Source: Pegoplata infirma (lineage: Eukaryota; Arthropoda; Insecta; Diptera; Anthomyiidae). Taken from it: a stretch of 64,000 nucleotides of DNA. The notes under the pieces are model-generated. The model was given only the letters and a program-made list of their open reading frames with translations, made no database searches and was not told the DNA's origin. Position numbers and translations under genes: made by a program. The DNA lies in the NCBI GenBank assembly GCA_963921195.1, contig OY992538.1, forward strand, positions 7,464,330-7,528,329, given 5' to 3'. This document shows positions 54,402-64,000 of the stretch, in pieces; positions within the stretch are counted from its first letter, which is position 1, and the number at the start of each line of letters is the position of its first letter.

Positions 54402-54638
54402 GGGGGCCCCTGTAGGCTAGTTGGTAGCGTGCTAGCCTATGAAACAGGGGGTCGTGGGTTCGATTCCCACCAAAACCCTTGGTCGATTTCGCTACAACGA
54501 GACGACGGTCATTGTTACCAGTTCTCGGTTAGGTTAAAATTATTTAAAATGAGTTGTAAATAAAAATTGGAAAAATAAATAAAAACTGATCATTGGATCA
54601 AATTATTATATTATATTATTATTATTATTATTATTATT
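54402..54638 (+). mobile_element. tRNA-derived SINE, full length, with 13-bp TSD and ATT-repeat tail
   Basis: A box zone TGTAGGCTAGTTGGTAGCG (54411-54429), B box GGGTTCGATTCCC (54456-54468), a tRNA-unrelated body (TTGGTCGATTTCGCTACAAC; CAGTTCTCGGTTAGG) and a tail ATTATTATTATTATT. Exact TSD ACTGGGCATAGGC at 54389-54401 and 54639-54651. Inserted in the 3' end of an RTE LINE. The trinucleotide tail resembles those of the RTE copies, suggesting RTE-driven mobilisation (inference). Confidence 0.93.
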
Positions 54639-54663
54639 ACTGGGCATAGGCTGTCTATAAAGA

Positions 54664-55313
54664 CCCAAGCAGAAATTGACGACGGTTCTAATAAAAAAGC
54701 GTTCTGAAAGCACTGAAACAAAAAAAAAGCATTCTCAAAACGCTATTTTCAAACGCTTTGCGAGCGTTTTTGAAAAGTGTTCTAAAAGCTCTATAACAAA
54801 AAAAAGCAATCTCAAAACGTTTTTTTGGAACGCTTTGCGAGCGTATTCGAAAAGCGTTTTAAGAGTTCTGTATATTTATTTATTTTTTAAGTTCCGAAAC
54901 TATTTTTGAATAACAATTTTTTGTCAATTTTTTTTGCTTTTTTAAGTAAAAGAAATCATAAAAAATGTTTTTAGATTTTTTTTAAATTTAAAGTTTCGAA
55001 AATTTTTTTGTAAAATTTTCTAAGTTTTTTTGAGTACAAAAACTTTTTTTTCGGATTTCACTATGTATCAAACAAATTATTATAACCGAACTAAAACAGA
55101 AATTCTTTACGGTTTTTAAAGCGCTTTGATGACTTTAAAAAAAACGTTCTCAAAGCACTTTTTTACATCGCTTTTAAAACGCTTTAAACCTAGCGTAGAT
55201 CGATGTTATCATTCGGATCATCTGAAGGCGCTTTGAAGTTGGTATACAGAACGCTCGTACAACCGTCCACAACGCTTTCACAACGCTTTTGCGATTGTAT
55301 TTTTCTGACTGGG
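54664..55313. mobile_element. CCCAGGCAGAAA-family MITE, 650 bp, with 2-bp TSD
   Basis: Left end CCCAAGCAGAAATTGACG; right end (reverse complement) CCCAGTCAGAAAAATACAAT, closely matching the left end at 28047. The LINE text R-W-K-I-F-I-D-S-L-C reads correctly only if a 2-bp GA is removed with the insert, giving a 2-bp TSD. The interior repeats AAAGCGTTCTGAAAGC, CAAAACGCTTT and AAAGCGCTTTGA. Confidence 0.75.
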
Positions 55314-56330
55314 GATCTTCCATCTTTCTCTTTTAGACGCTGCTTCTCGAAGTTCTATGTTGTGTTAGTTTCTATCTTCCGATGTACTACTAATCTCATT
55401 AAGGCTCCAGGTTGTGTTGATCGGTCAGGTCTTCTTGAGCCTTGGGGGTTATAGGAGAGAGCTTTATGACATATTTCAGTGGATGGTTCTCGTAGCGTAT
55501 GGCCAATCCACCCCAACTTTCTGCATTGGAAATACGGTTCGGCCAAAATATTTTCAAAATTCTTCGAAGACACCGATTGACAAAAGCTCGAAGTTTGTTC
55601 TGTATTTCATCTACTACGTATTCTTTTGTTGCTGTGCTTTTCTTACTCGGACATCAACATCCTTATCTGTACTTCTTCAATAACTATGCTGCTTAAGTAC
55701 TGGTATTCTTGTACTTTTTCTATTTCGATTCCATGAAATGTAAGGGGTTCATTGGTGTTTACGTTTATTCTCATGTATTTAGTTTTGGAAATGTTGATCT
55801 TAAGTCCAACTTTTGAAGATTCAGCATGTCACTACGCCAATATGCGAGTTCACATTTCGCCGACATTTCGTCTGCGTAGTCCAGTGACTCTAACCATTCG
55901 TTTGGGTTAACTGGGTTCCAAATAATACCACGAGGTTTACTTTCTGTTGCGCGCCTTGAAACTGCATCTATTACAACCAGAAATAGTAGGGGTGAAAGCA
56001 AACATCCTTGCCAAAAACCAGATTAGGATTGAAATGGTAAAGACATCATACCGCAGTGAAGAACACAGCTTTGAAAACCAACATAACTACCGCGAATTAG
56101 TGAAATTACTTTGGCTTTTTATAGTTGACAAATAGTTTGTATAATAGGGATCTCATTTCTAATTACTGTTCGATTATTCTAAGCGTGTTTATTTGGTCGA
56201 CGCATGATCGGTTTGCACGTATTTCAGTGAAATTTTCATAAAAATTTTCATAACAGACGAGAGTAAGGTAATGCCTCTCCAGTTGTTACAATCTGTTGCA
56301 TCGCATTTTTTATAGAACTTTATGATTGTT

Positions 56331-56458
56331 CTTTGTAGCCAATCCGAAGTAAAAATTTAAGATATCCATATTTTACAAAACAAAGGATAAAGAATGGTGG
56401 CAAACTGTTCAGGGTTACACTTTAGAATTTTTTTTTAGATTTTTGAATTTTTTTTTCA
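56331..56458. other. AT-rich junction between LINE copies
   Basis: Continuation of the RTE linker is plausible on the minus strand to about 56400, but nothing firm is readable. Confidence 0.3.
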
Positions 56459-57060
56459 TTTCGTGAGTTGAGTTACATGTTACATTTCCTCAGAAATGGG
56501 CAACACGAAGTTAAATGCTGTTGCAACTAAGGCCACACTTGCTGCTTACGCGGACGATCTTGTCGTTTTGTCTTCAGGTAAGTACCTGAATATTATAATG
56601 GTGAAAAATCTATTTGCCAATAGACGTATAACGTCTGAAGTGGGAGCGTCTTTCATGTCTTGATTTCTCCATAGGGGCACACGACATGGAGGTGTTCTTC
56701 GCCACTTGGAACTGTATGCAATGCTGCTCTTTTTAGAAGTACATGGTTGTCATTTCGTGAGTTGAGTTACATGTTTATATAAATGGAAATGCTGATAAAT
56801 AGACACATTTCCTCAGAAATGGGCAACACGAAGTTAAATGATGTTGCAACTAAGGCCACACTTGCTGCTTACGCGGACGATCTTGTCGTTTTGTCTTCAG
56901 GTAAGTACCTGAATACTATAATGGTGGAAAATCTATTTGCCAATAGACGTATAACGTCTGAAGTGGGAGCGTCTTTCATGTCTCGATTTCTCCATCGGGG
57001 CACACGGCAGGGAGGTGTTCTTCGCCACTTCTTTGGAACCTGGAACTAAATGCAATGCTG
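56459..57060 (+). repeat. Tandem duplication (about 295-330 bp) within the family R RT region
   Basis: TCGTGAGTTGAGTTACATG occurs at 56461 and 56755. The text from ATTTCCTCAGAAATGGGCAA through CACTTGCTGCTTACGCGG to TTTCATGTCTYGATTTCTCC is repeated with few differences. The second unit has about 31 bp extra after the start motif. Confidence 0.85.
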
Positions 57061-58420
57061 CTCTTTTTAGAAGTACATGGTTGTCATGTTGTCGCATATG
57101 CTGACGATGTCGCCATAGTGGGACATTCTTCAGGGTTCTCTGAAAGATCTATCTAAATGGGAAAGAGACTGTGGTCTGGGAGTTAATCCAACTAAAACAG
57201 ACTTTATCTTGTTAACAAGGAAAAATAAGATTCCAGCTTTTGATCTTATTTCTCTGGAAGGCACTGAAATCGCCTTCTCAGATGGAGCCATCTGAAAACG
57301 GCTAAAATAGCCTAAAGTTGTTTATTGGATTAATACAGCAGTGGTGCGTCCAATTCTTCTGTATGGAATCATTGTCTGGTGTACTGCTTTAGAGACAAAA
57401 GGGAACTGTGTATTTATTACGATGTTACAGAGAATGGCATCTATGTGCATCACTGGTGCTCTCCGTACTACACCTACGGCTGCATTATACATCCTTTGTC
57501 AACTGATACCATTGGACATATTGGGTAGGCAGTATGCGGCTATGCCAGCAGTTCGACTAATAGCACATTGCAATGGAAGAGCAGCGATTGTGTACCAAAT
57601 AATGTCAGCTATGCTCTATTAGTCTTTTGAGCGCCACTTTACCACTATGATACCATCAAGGAAGCATTAGATGAGGGGCATTCCGGGTAGTGGAGCATCC
57701 ATAAATTTTTACACAGATTGACCGAAGCTACACGAACAAGTGGGCTTTGAAGTCTATTCGGAAGAGCTTGGATTGAGCCTGGCTCGAAGATTGTCAAATC
57801 ATTGCAGTGTTTACCAGGCAGAGATGCTGGCAATAAAGGAGGTGGCTGACTGGTTGATTTGCAATGTATTGTATATAATTGCAGTCAACATCTATTCTGA
57901 CAATCAAGCCAAGGTCAAGTCCCTGGAGTCAATGTTTCTAAAAGCAAGATCTGCCTTTAACTGCCGCATGTCTTTAAAAAGGATGGCCAAGCAGTTTGAC
58001 ATACGACTGATATGAGTTCTAGGGCTCAGAGACATTCCAGGGAATTGCAAATCCGATAAGCTTGCAAGACTGGGAACCACCTTCAAGGTTTCAACAGAAT
58101 TGGAATGTGTTGGTATGCCTCTAGAAACTTGCAAGCAAAATCTACGGCATTGTTCCGCGACGGAAACCAATCAGAGATTGGCAAATGGTTGGATATGTGA
58201 GACTACACGACAGATTTGGCCTTCTCTTAAACAGAAGCGAACAAGTGAGTTGAGCCAAAAGAAGACATTTCAACGGTGGTTGCTGTAATAACCGGACACT
58301 GTCTTATAGGGATGCCCGCAGAGATGTTAAGCGTGCCATCAAAAAAACTTTTTCCGGAGTTGCATAGATGAGGAGGAGTTGGAAATTATCGAAGACTTCA
58401 TCTGCCATTGCCAGGCAGTT

Positions 58421-58574
58421 TTTGGTCATAGACTTGTTTCACTGGGATCTGCACAATCTTGCGGATTTTTCGGATGTCAAAATTCAATATCTTTCTGGTC
58501 AGAGTCTTGCTTAACTGGGATCTAGGAAGCTGCAAGAACTTGCTGATTTGTCGGATGTCAAAATTCCATATCTG
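58421..58574 (+). repeat. Two about 78-bp tandem units in the family R C-terminal region
   Basis: TTCACTGGGATCTGCACAA and TTAACTGGGATCTAGGAAGC each precede CTTGC(G/T)GATTT, TCGGATGTCAAAATTC and ATATCT. The duplication encodes LSDVKI twice. Confidence 0.8.
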
Positions 58575-58659
58575 GTGTTTCATAAGAAGCTCAAATTCGT
58601 TTAACAGCTGGGAGTAGCAGAGGAACCTATTACAGTCCGTGGTATCACAGCGCGCCTTA

Positions 58660-58800
58660 TATGGCATTCACACTTGCGTCCTTAAACAAGTTGTTCAACA
58701 AAACACCAGTAACATAATAAAAACGTAATGGATACAGAACAAAGACTTTTTTAAAAATTTCACTCTTGAAAACTTCAAAACAGCAAGTGTGAATGCCATA
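58660..58800. mobile_element. TTA-flanked MITE, 141 bp
   Basis: Perfect TIRs TATGGCATTCACACTTGC, flanked by TTA at 58657-58659 and 58801-58803. Inserted in family R 3' sequence. Confidence 0.85.
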
Positions 58801-58803
58801 TTA

Positions 58804-59080
58804 GAGTCAATGACCAAAATTTACAGTTAAAATAGGGCATATTTATTATGCTTAAGAGGTACAATGAGTTTAACAGCATCCTTAGAGATGTAATTGGGCA
58901 TCACGCCATGTTATTGAGTCAGCGACAATAACACTTACTAATTGTAAGTTGCATCAATTAGGGTGCTTACGAAATCGAAAAGTACGTCATTCTGAGATTC
59001 TGGGTAGGTTGGTTACAAATCTTAACACAGGTAATAGCATTTCAGTTAAAGAAGGAAGAATAGACCTATCGACTTTACCG
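58804..59080. other. Unassigned interval
   Basis: No recognisable feature. Confidence 0.35.
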
Positions 59081-60275
59081 CTATATGATTGGATAATGAC
59101 AAATGTCAGATAAACGTTTTTACGGATGATTTAAAAACCGAGACAGGCACAGGAAGTGGTTTACACTGCTTGGAGTTATATCACTTCCAAGGTAACCAGC
59201 TGCTGCCAGAGAGAACTACAAGTTGTCAGAGAGCAAATAATTCGCGACTATGTTGCACTCAAAATAATCACTCTGTTAAATTACAGAGATACTCTGCTGA
59301 GCCAGCAGAAAATACCATAGATTTCCAACCAGCAAGATTTTTTGTTATTTTACGAAGAAAACTCTGTAAAATGATTTCGATAAAAAAACTGTAAATTTAC
59401 AGAATTATCTGTAAAATATTGATAAAAGCGACCAGAATTTGACTATTTTATTTACTATTTGATTTCTGATTAATTTATCTTTCCTTAATGTGCAAGTAGT
59501 GTTGACAATTGGAAACTGCCATCGAGTAAATTTACCCGCTTTAATGCTTCCAAAATCTAAATTAACTTTTTTTTTATTTTTGTGAAAGTTTTTTTACGAG
59601 TACCTCCAATTTTACACGACATCCTTGTAAAATTTACCTGGTTTTATTATTACAGAGCAATCGGTAAAATTACAGTTGAAATTTTGTATTTTGGTTACGA
59701 GAAAAAAAACACAAGTTTTTTATAAAATCTGTATTTTAACAAAAAACTCTGTTTATTATCTGTAAAATAGAGATACAAAGTAAAAAGTCAAATTACAGAT
59801 AAAATTTTGTTTTTCGGTTACAAGAAAATACAAAGTATATTCTTAAAATCTGTATTTCGACAGATAACTTTGTCAAATATCTGTCGAATTGAGATTACAG
59901 TCATTTTACAGAGTTTTTAACAGAGTAATTATTTTGAGTGTGGGTATATGGGCACAAGGCTATTAGAAGAAATGAAAAAGAGGATGTGCTAGCTAAGGCA
60001 GGAGCAAGCATTCCACAAGAGCTCGCTGTTGAGGAAGTTTTACCAACACTCTCCCTTACTTTTCAGAAAATCAAGCTCGATACTAGAAACAAGTGGATAA
60101 AAAGACGGACGATCTTAAATGATGGCATACAGACGAAAATGTTATGAAGTGGGAAAAATGGATAGAAGACAGCTAACAAAAGCAATAAATTGAAAATAAT
60201 AATCTTGCAGAACATACGATAATAATCGGGGACGTTAAACAACACTTGCAGATGGTGCAATGAATCTGTCGAGCT
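59080..60275 (+). pseudogene. Family I LINE RNase H domain interrupted by a TIR element
   Basis: NVFTDDLKTETGTGSGLH near 59113-59168 (RNase H start; catalytic D retained), then LLPERTTSCQRANNS near 59200-59245. After the insertion, VWVYGHKAIRRNEKEDVLAK near 59938-59997 (fourth motif) and KLDTRNKWIKRRTI near 60077-60117, with NTCRWCNESVELC near 60240-60280. The middle of RNase H (about 60 residues) is missing at the insertion point. Confidence 0.75.
59256..59940. mobile_element. TIR element, 685 bp, ACTCAAAATAAT ends
   Basis: Ends CACTCAAAATAATCACTCTG and CACTCAAAATAATTACTCTG (reverse complement), then TTAAA. The interior repeats ACAGAGATACTCTG / TTTTACAGAGT and CTGTAAAATTACAG motifs. No TSD is evident and LINE sequence is missing across the site. 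Similar GAGTG termini are at 11328 and 26447. Confidence 0.7.
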
Positions 60276-60596
60276 ATGTTACTTAGAAGATTTAAATGTT
60301 ACGGTTCTTTTGTTTTTCAGGATCTTCAGGAACTACGAAGCATAAACCAATGACTACTAATTCGTTTAACTTTCGAAGTGGGAAATGCGTTTTGGGGTAA
60401 CGCAAAATTAGACAGAAAGAAGAAAGAAGAGCAATATCAGGGTTCATAATGGGCAAAACATTGGCATCTGTGAATGTGATTTTCGGAAAAAAGCTATCAG
60501 AACCTTGCGAAACTCTGAATTTAAGTGAATTTCGTTTGATAAAATCCCACCTATAACAACACGAGTCTCTGAGGTCTCTGAGAAAACTCGAGATGA
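60276..60596. other. Unassigned LINE-like 3' region
   Basis: CAGAACCTTGCGAAACTCTG near 60498-60517 and TTTCGTTTGATAAAATCCC near 60530-60549 resemble text at 39217-39275, suggesting another LINE scrap, but frames are unclear. Confidence 0.35.
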
Positions 60597-60604
60597 ATCT
60601 GCAC

Positions 60605-61134
60605 TAGACTTGTGCTTAATCGTTCAATTGAGTGAGCGCTCATTTTCGTTCATTTCAAATAAAAGACCTAGTTCGTTTATCTAGTTCAATCGCTCTTTTG
60701 TGGTCTTCGTTCAACAGTTCGAGAACGAATCATTTTGGTCATGTCTGCTGGTCGTTCACCTAGTTCAAATCGGGCAATTTTTGTTTTCGTTCAACAGTTC
60801 GTGAACGAATCATTTTGATCATGTCTGTTGTTTTGGCTTTCGTTCAAAAAATACAAAAATGTTGAATAAAAACAAGAATTTAAAAAAAAAAACATACAAT
60901 TTTTGTAAAAAAAACATAAATGCTGACAAAGCGTGCCAAAAGAGAATAAAAAAACTAACGCCTAATGACAAAATTAACAAAAAAAAATTGAACGACCGAA
61001 CTAAAAGATCAAAATGAAATGAAGACCAATTGAGCTGAATGAACGAAAAGACCTAAAATTAACGAACTAGATAAACCGCTCAGTTAAGTGAATAGTTGAA
61101 TTGAACTAGTTCGTTCGTGAACGACACAACTCTA
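60605..61134. mobile_element. hAT-type MITE, 530 bp, GTTCRTTCA arrays
   Basis: Ends TAGACTTGTGCTTAATCGTT and TAGAGTTGTGTCGTTCACGA; TSD ATCTGCAC / ATCGGCAC (60597-60604, 61135-61142; 7 of 8 match). The interior repeats TTCGTTCA, CTAGTTCAAT and GAACGAA. A related fragment without ends is at 61214-61330. Confidence 0.85.
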
Positions 61135-61213
61135 ATCGGCACCAAAAGCAATAAGCTTTGACATGAGTGTTCTGGTGTTACAGATCGACTCTATCTTTTT
61201 CCGTAAAGCTGTG

Positions 61214-61330
61214 CCGTTCATGACAAAACTAGTTCAATTGAACTATTCACTTAACAAAACCGACGTACCTACATAGTTCATTAATTTCAGCTCTTTTATG
61301 TATTTTTGTTCATTCACAGAAAAAAATGTA
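61214..61330. repeat. Fragment of the GTTCAATTGAAC-type MITE
   Basis: ACTAGTTCAATTGAACTATT, then TAGTTCATTAATTTCAGCTC and TTTTTGTTCATTC, matches the body of 60605-61134. No TIR or TSD. Confidence 0.5.
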
Positions 61331-62504
61331 GGGGAAAAATTAAATGCATAAGCGCCAGTTTTAACCGACTTCCTGCTGTAATGACGCAATGGCCCTGAAA
61401 ACACATAAAACTAAAATGCTGCCATACGTTTTTCAAGGACTTAAAAATTTCCCCATCCTCTAAAGTGCACATATTTAAAATAATTTTAAATATACCAACT
61501 ACAAAAATGTGTGGCGTATACTCGTATTTAAAAGTTTATTAGAAAATACTCTATATTCATAATGGACAAAATCGTTTTACTTTCAAAAATATTTAAACAT
61601 AAAAGAAAACCAAAAATCAAACTACTACTCCTTAAAAAATAAAAAAAAAAAAAACTTCCAAGTTTTCAACCGCCTACTCAATTTAACTCTAAAAAACCTA
61701 AAGAACAAAATGGAGATGAAATAAACCTTTTGTACACTTAACTTACACTTAAGACTACGGTTGTTTAGTCTTATTGTTTTTCCATTCAACTGAATTTTCA
61801 CATAATTTTCCAAGAAAAATATTTTTTATTAACAAATTCATTACAACAATATTGACACAATGCACGAGAAGAGAATATAGTACGCCATAGCAACAACAGC
61901 AATTCAAACCTCAACGGCAACAGCAGCAGGAAAAGCAATTCAGGAGTCTAATAGATTGGAGTATCGGAAACCAACTTAACCACTTAAAAGCAAAAGCGGA
62001 AAAATATGGCAGCAGTCAGAATAAAAGATATTTAAACAAAAGGATAGATAGATGATGATGCCAACGGCAACTCCATCCTTAACTGCCATGGTTAAAATTT
62101 TACGAATATATTTATGTAAGACAAGATGAAGACAATAAAAATATTATTATATTAAGAACGTAAATACAGGAGGCTTTTTATAAGAAACTTTTTAAAGGTA
62201 CTACAGTACTTATTATTACCAAAAATAAAATAATGCGAGGGTCATTTTGAATACAAATTTATGAAATATTTCATTGTAATAATGAACCTATTCATACGAA
62301 AATTTTCATACGTTAAATGAAAAAGTTTCATAACATAACAAAAATTCATGGTATATATTAGAGTATTCATAAAAAACAATGAAATTTTTAAAAAAAATTT
62401 ATGAAAAAAATCATAAGCGATTTGAAAAAATGCTCGATCTAATAAAAAAAATCGTTACCGGTAGTGAAAGTGTATTTTTTATATTATGTATACTATAATC
62501 ACGT
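61331..62504. other. AT-rich interval without gene
   Basis: CAACAGCAGCAGGAAAAGC near 61919-61937 and long A tracts; no domain or element ends recognised. Confidence 0.45.
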
Positions 62505-62570
62505 AAAACAAGTAAGAAGGTTATAGTCGGTCAAGACCGGCCATATGATACCCTACACCAGTGTTTTCCG
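62505..62570 (+). repeat. INE-1-like element start
   Basis: AAGTAAGAAGGTTATAGTCG, the hairpin GTCGGTCAAGACCGGC and ATGATACCCTACACCAGTG are the paired-hairpin start seen in the INE-1-like repeats (compare 25646-25690). The remainder is not recognisable. Confidence 0.5.
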
Positions 62571-64000
62571 GAAAATGGGTCCCAAGTCCAAACATGGATC
62601 GATTGGATCTATCTTTTATTAGATCTTTATTTAGTGTAGAAAACACACACAGATCAAATTTTAGTGGAATTGGTTTATTTTTTTTTTTTGCCAAAAGATG
62701 TAACGGCTCATACCACAACCTAACCTACTTTGCAGAAGACTAGCTACCAAAGGATCCGGCCGTGCTCAGGGAAATTGGGGAAGGATCTTGTCTTCTTCAA
62801 GGTAGGCGTGAGCCTGCTACTATAACATTAAAATTTTGGTAGCAAATTTCCTAGACACGACAAAAGTTAAATCAAATTAAAAGAAGTAAAAGAAGAAGAG
62901 ACAAGGAACGAATAAAGGAAATAGGTAGAAAATTGAGTAACCGAGAAGGAGATAAAGATGGCAGAGTCTCCTCCATGATCTGTACCCACCCAAACCATGC
63001 TATCGTTTCCATATCCCAGATAGCCCATTTTAACTTAGCCTGTGATTACCCTAAATGTTTCGCGAAATTATGACACAAAAATTTAAAATTTCATTTTAAA
63101 CACAATAAAACATTTATTTATACAGAAAATCGCGATCATAATAACTATTAAACAACATGGGGAAAAATAATTCCATTTAACAAAAAAAAAAAATTAAATA
63201 AATCAATAAACTAGTCTACGTGTACTTTTGTACCCTAGTGTGAAGTAAACAGTGTAAAATTATGACTAAAAATTAAACGGTGTTAAGGATACGCCAAAAA
63301 AAAAAAGATTAAAGTTACTTTGTTACCATTCTGGGAACAAGAAACTAGCAAAACTAACTAACTGGTATAATTGTATAACAGTTATAAAAAAAAAATAAAC
63401 TAATTCTTAAGAAAATTAAATATACTAAATTGTTATACTTGTATAACAGTAATAAAAGTAAATTTTTAGATGAAAAGATTCGTTTAAATGTCCAATAGAC
63501 AGAAATAAATTAACTCCAATTTTCTTAGTAATGAAATTGTATGTTCTCCTGTTTAAGAGTGAATTTTCGTGATAATAAATTTAATTTTACACTCACCAGT
63601 TTTCTCCCTCGTTGACGTTCAGGCCTGATGTCTTGAGTTCGTGGCTGTTAGAATTTTAATTATCACCAAGTTTCACTCCAAAATATTCGGAGTAAGTAAA
63701 TAATGTAGATAATGGAAAAAAAAAATGTAAAGTGGAATAAAAAAATAACGTTGTTTTGGTATTCCGAAGATCAAATTAAGTGGTGCAAACAAAAAAAAAA
63801 AAAATTCAAAACTATTAGAAACACAATCTCGACCAGTAATATTAACAATCAATTACGAAAACCCGTAAAAATAAAGGGATAAAAAAAATTATTTTTAACG
63901 AATATGGAAGATTTTAAAATTAAATGTTTTTGACTTAAAAGGGACAAAGCAAGAAAAAGAAATTTGGTTGACAGAGGTCAAGGTTTTACTGCCAAATTAA
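62571..64000. other. AT-rich interval; one possible splice donor
   Basis: Two similar hairpins (GGTATAATTGTATAAC near 63364; GTTATACTTGTATAAC near 63431) and a minus-strand AAACTGGTGAGTG near 63604-63592 that fits a donor consensus. No open frame supports an exon. Nothing else found. Confidence 0.35.

Larger units (their letters stand above)
54333..56330 (-). pseudogene. RTE-clade LINE, 3' two-thirds, with SINE and MITE insertions
   Basis: Minus strand: CNNWRGITLLSSVMKIF near 56310-56250, then RSCVDQ-like text near 56215-56190, LSPLLFLVVIDAVSRR near 55997-55950 (RT motif 4), LDYADEM near 55885-55863 (catalytic YADD changed to YADE) and IGHTLREPSTEICHKALSYN near 55505-55445. At the end, RWKI, split by the MITE, then F-I-D-S-L-C-P-V and a stop near 54385. 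A 3' UTR ends in TTATTATTATTATTATTA (54333-54350 on the plus strand as TAA repeats), as in other RTE elements. Confidence 0.85.
56459..58660 (+). pseudogene. Family R (R1-like) LINE: RT end, RNase H and C-terminus
   Basis: In order: AAYADDLVVLSSGKYL (twice, near 56551 and 56866; catalytic ADD), RFLHRGTRQGGVL near 56983-57022 (RT motif 4), VVAYADDVAIVGHSS near 57087-57132 and a thumb with VRPILLYGIIVWC near 57344-57382. GALRTTPTAALYIL is near 57457-57497, SLARRLSN near 57778-57800, EMLAIKEVADWL near 57823-57858 and AVNIYSDNQAKVKSL near 57882-57926 (RNase H). RDIPGNCKSDELARLGTT is near 58028-58081, TRQIWPSLKQKRTSELSQ near 58206-58258 and SCIDEEELEIIEDFICHC near 58360-58411. Frame changes separate most blocks. 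This is the best reference copy of family R in the window. Confidence 0.88.

Noticed and set aside
54402..54480. Functional tRNA gene
   Set aside because: A and B boxes are good, but the acceptor and anticodon stems pair poorly and the segment is the head of a repeated SINE with TSD.

Overview
This window looks like gene-poor, A+T-rich heterochromatic or intronic DNA of a fly. I found no convincing host protein-coding gene, rRNA, functional tRNA or CRISPR array. Nearly everything recognisable is a decayed mobile element. The inference of a higher (cyclorrhaphan, probably calyptrate) fly rests on the element mix: many R1-like and other RNase H-bearing LINEs, LOA-like and RTE-like LINEs, and INE-1/mini-me-like repeats in which a TA run is separated by a short core from a GTCC/GTCT run. 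That taxonomic call is inference, not proof.

Three kinds of evidence carry the annotation. (1) Reverse-transcriptase, RNase H and C-terminal zinc-knuckle-like peptides identify LINE fragments. I use three working family names. Family J is a CR1/Jockey-like LINE without RNase H. Family R is R1-like with RNase H. Family I is a second RNase H-bearing group with a GNEKADEL-type motif. LOA-like and RTE-clade copies are also present. (2) Terminal inverted repeats plus exact 8-bp target-site duplications (TSDs) identify about a dozen hAT-type elements. Many sit inside LINE reading frames, so the LINE frame read across one TSD copy independently confirms the boundaries. (3) tRNA-like heads identify SINEs.

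Layout. 0.45-5.2 kb: LINE fragments in both orientations with an RTE insertion and two hAT MITEs. 5.2-7.9 kb: a family R fragment split by a 1.96-kb hAT element. 8-15 kb: AT-rich MITEs, a 418-bp hAT MITE and a palindromic unclassified repeat. 15.85-20.8 kb: a Helitron containing a hAT element that contains a Transib-like element. 21.4-23.1 kb: a foldback repeat holding two more MITEs. 23-27.8 kb: LINE fragments, INE-1-like repeat, hAT MITE with a SINE inside it. 27.8-30.3 kb: a four-layer nest. 30.6-32.3 kb: two TIR MITEs. 32.4-38.6 kb: a family J LINE split by a hAT and a family I LINE split by a 2.9-kb hAT that carries an RTE fragment and a foldback element. 40.6-42 kb: a hAT composite. 42.9-44.7 kb: two LOA-like LINE ends in tandem. 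44.9-47.1 kb: a 2.2-kb foldback hAT with arms near 1 kb. 49.4-52 kb: family J LINE interrupted by tandem repeats and a perfect 141-bp palindrome. 54.3-56.3 kb: minus-strand RTE LINE split by a SINE and by a MITE with a 2-bp TSD. 56.4-60.3 kb: family R and family I LINE remains with tandem duplications. 60.6-61.1 kb: another hAT MITE. 61.3-64 kb: almost featureless.

Nothing here appears to encode a working protein; the biology visible is insertion order. Because so many junctions keep perfect TSDs, relative ages can be read directly. Examples: family R LINE, then a hAT MITE, then a SINE near 27 kb; RTE LINE, then a SINE and a 2-bp-TSD MITE near 54.5 kb.
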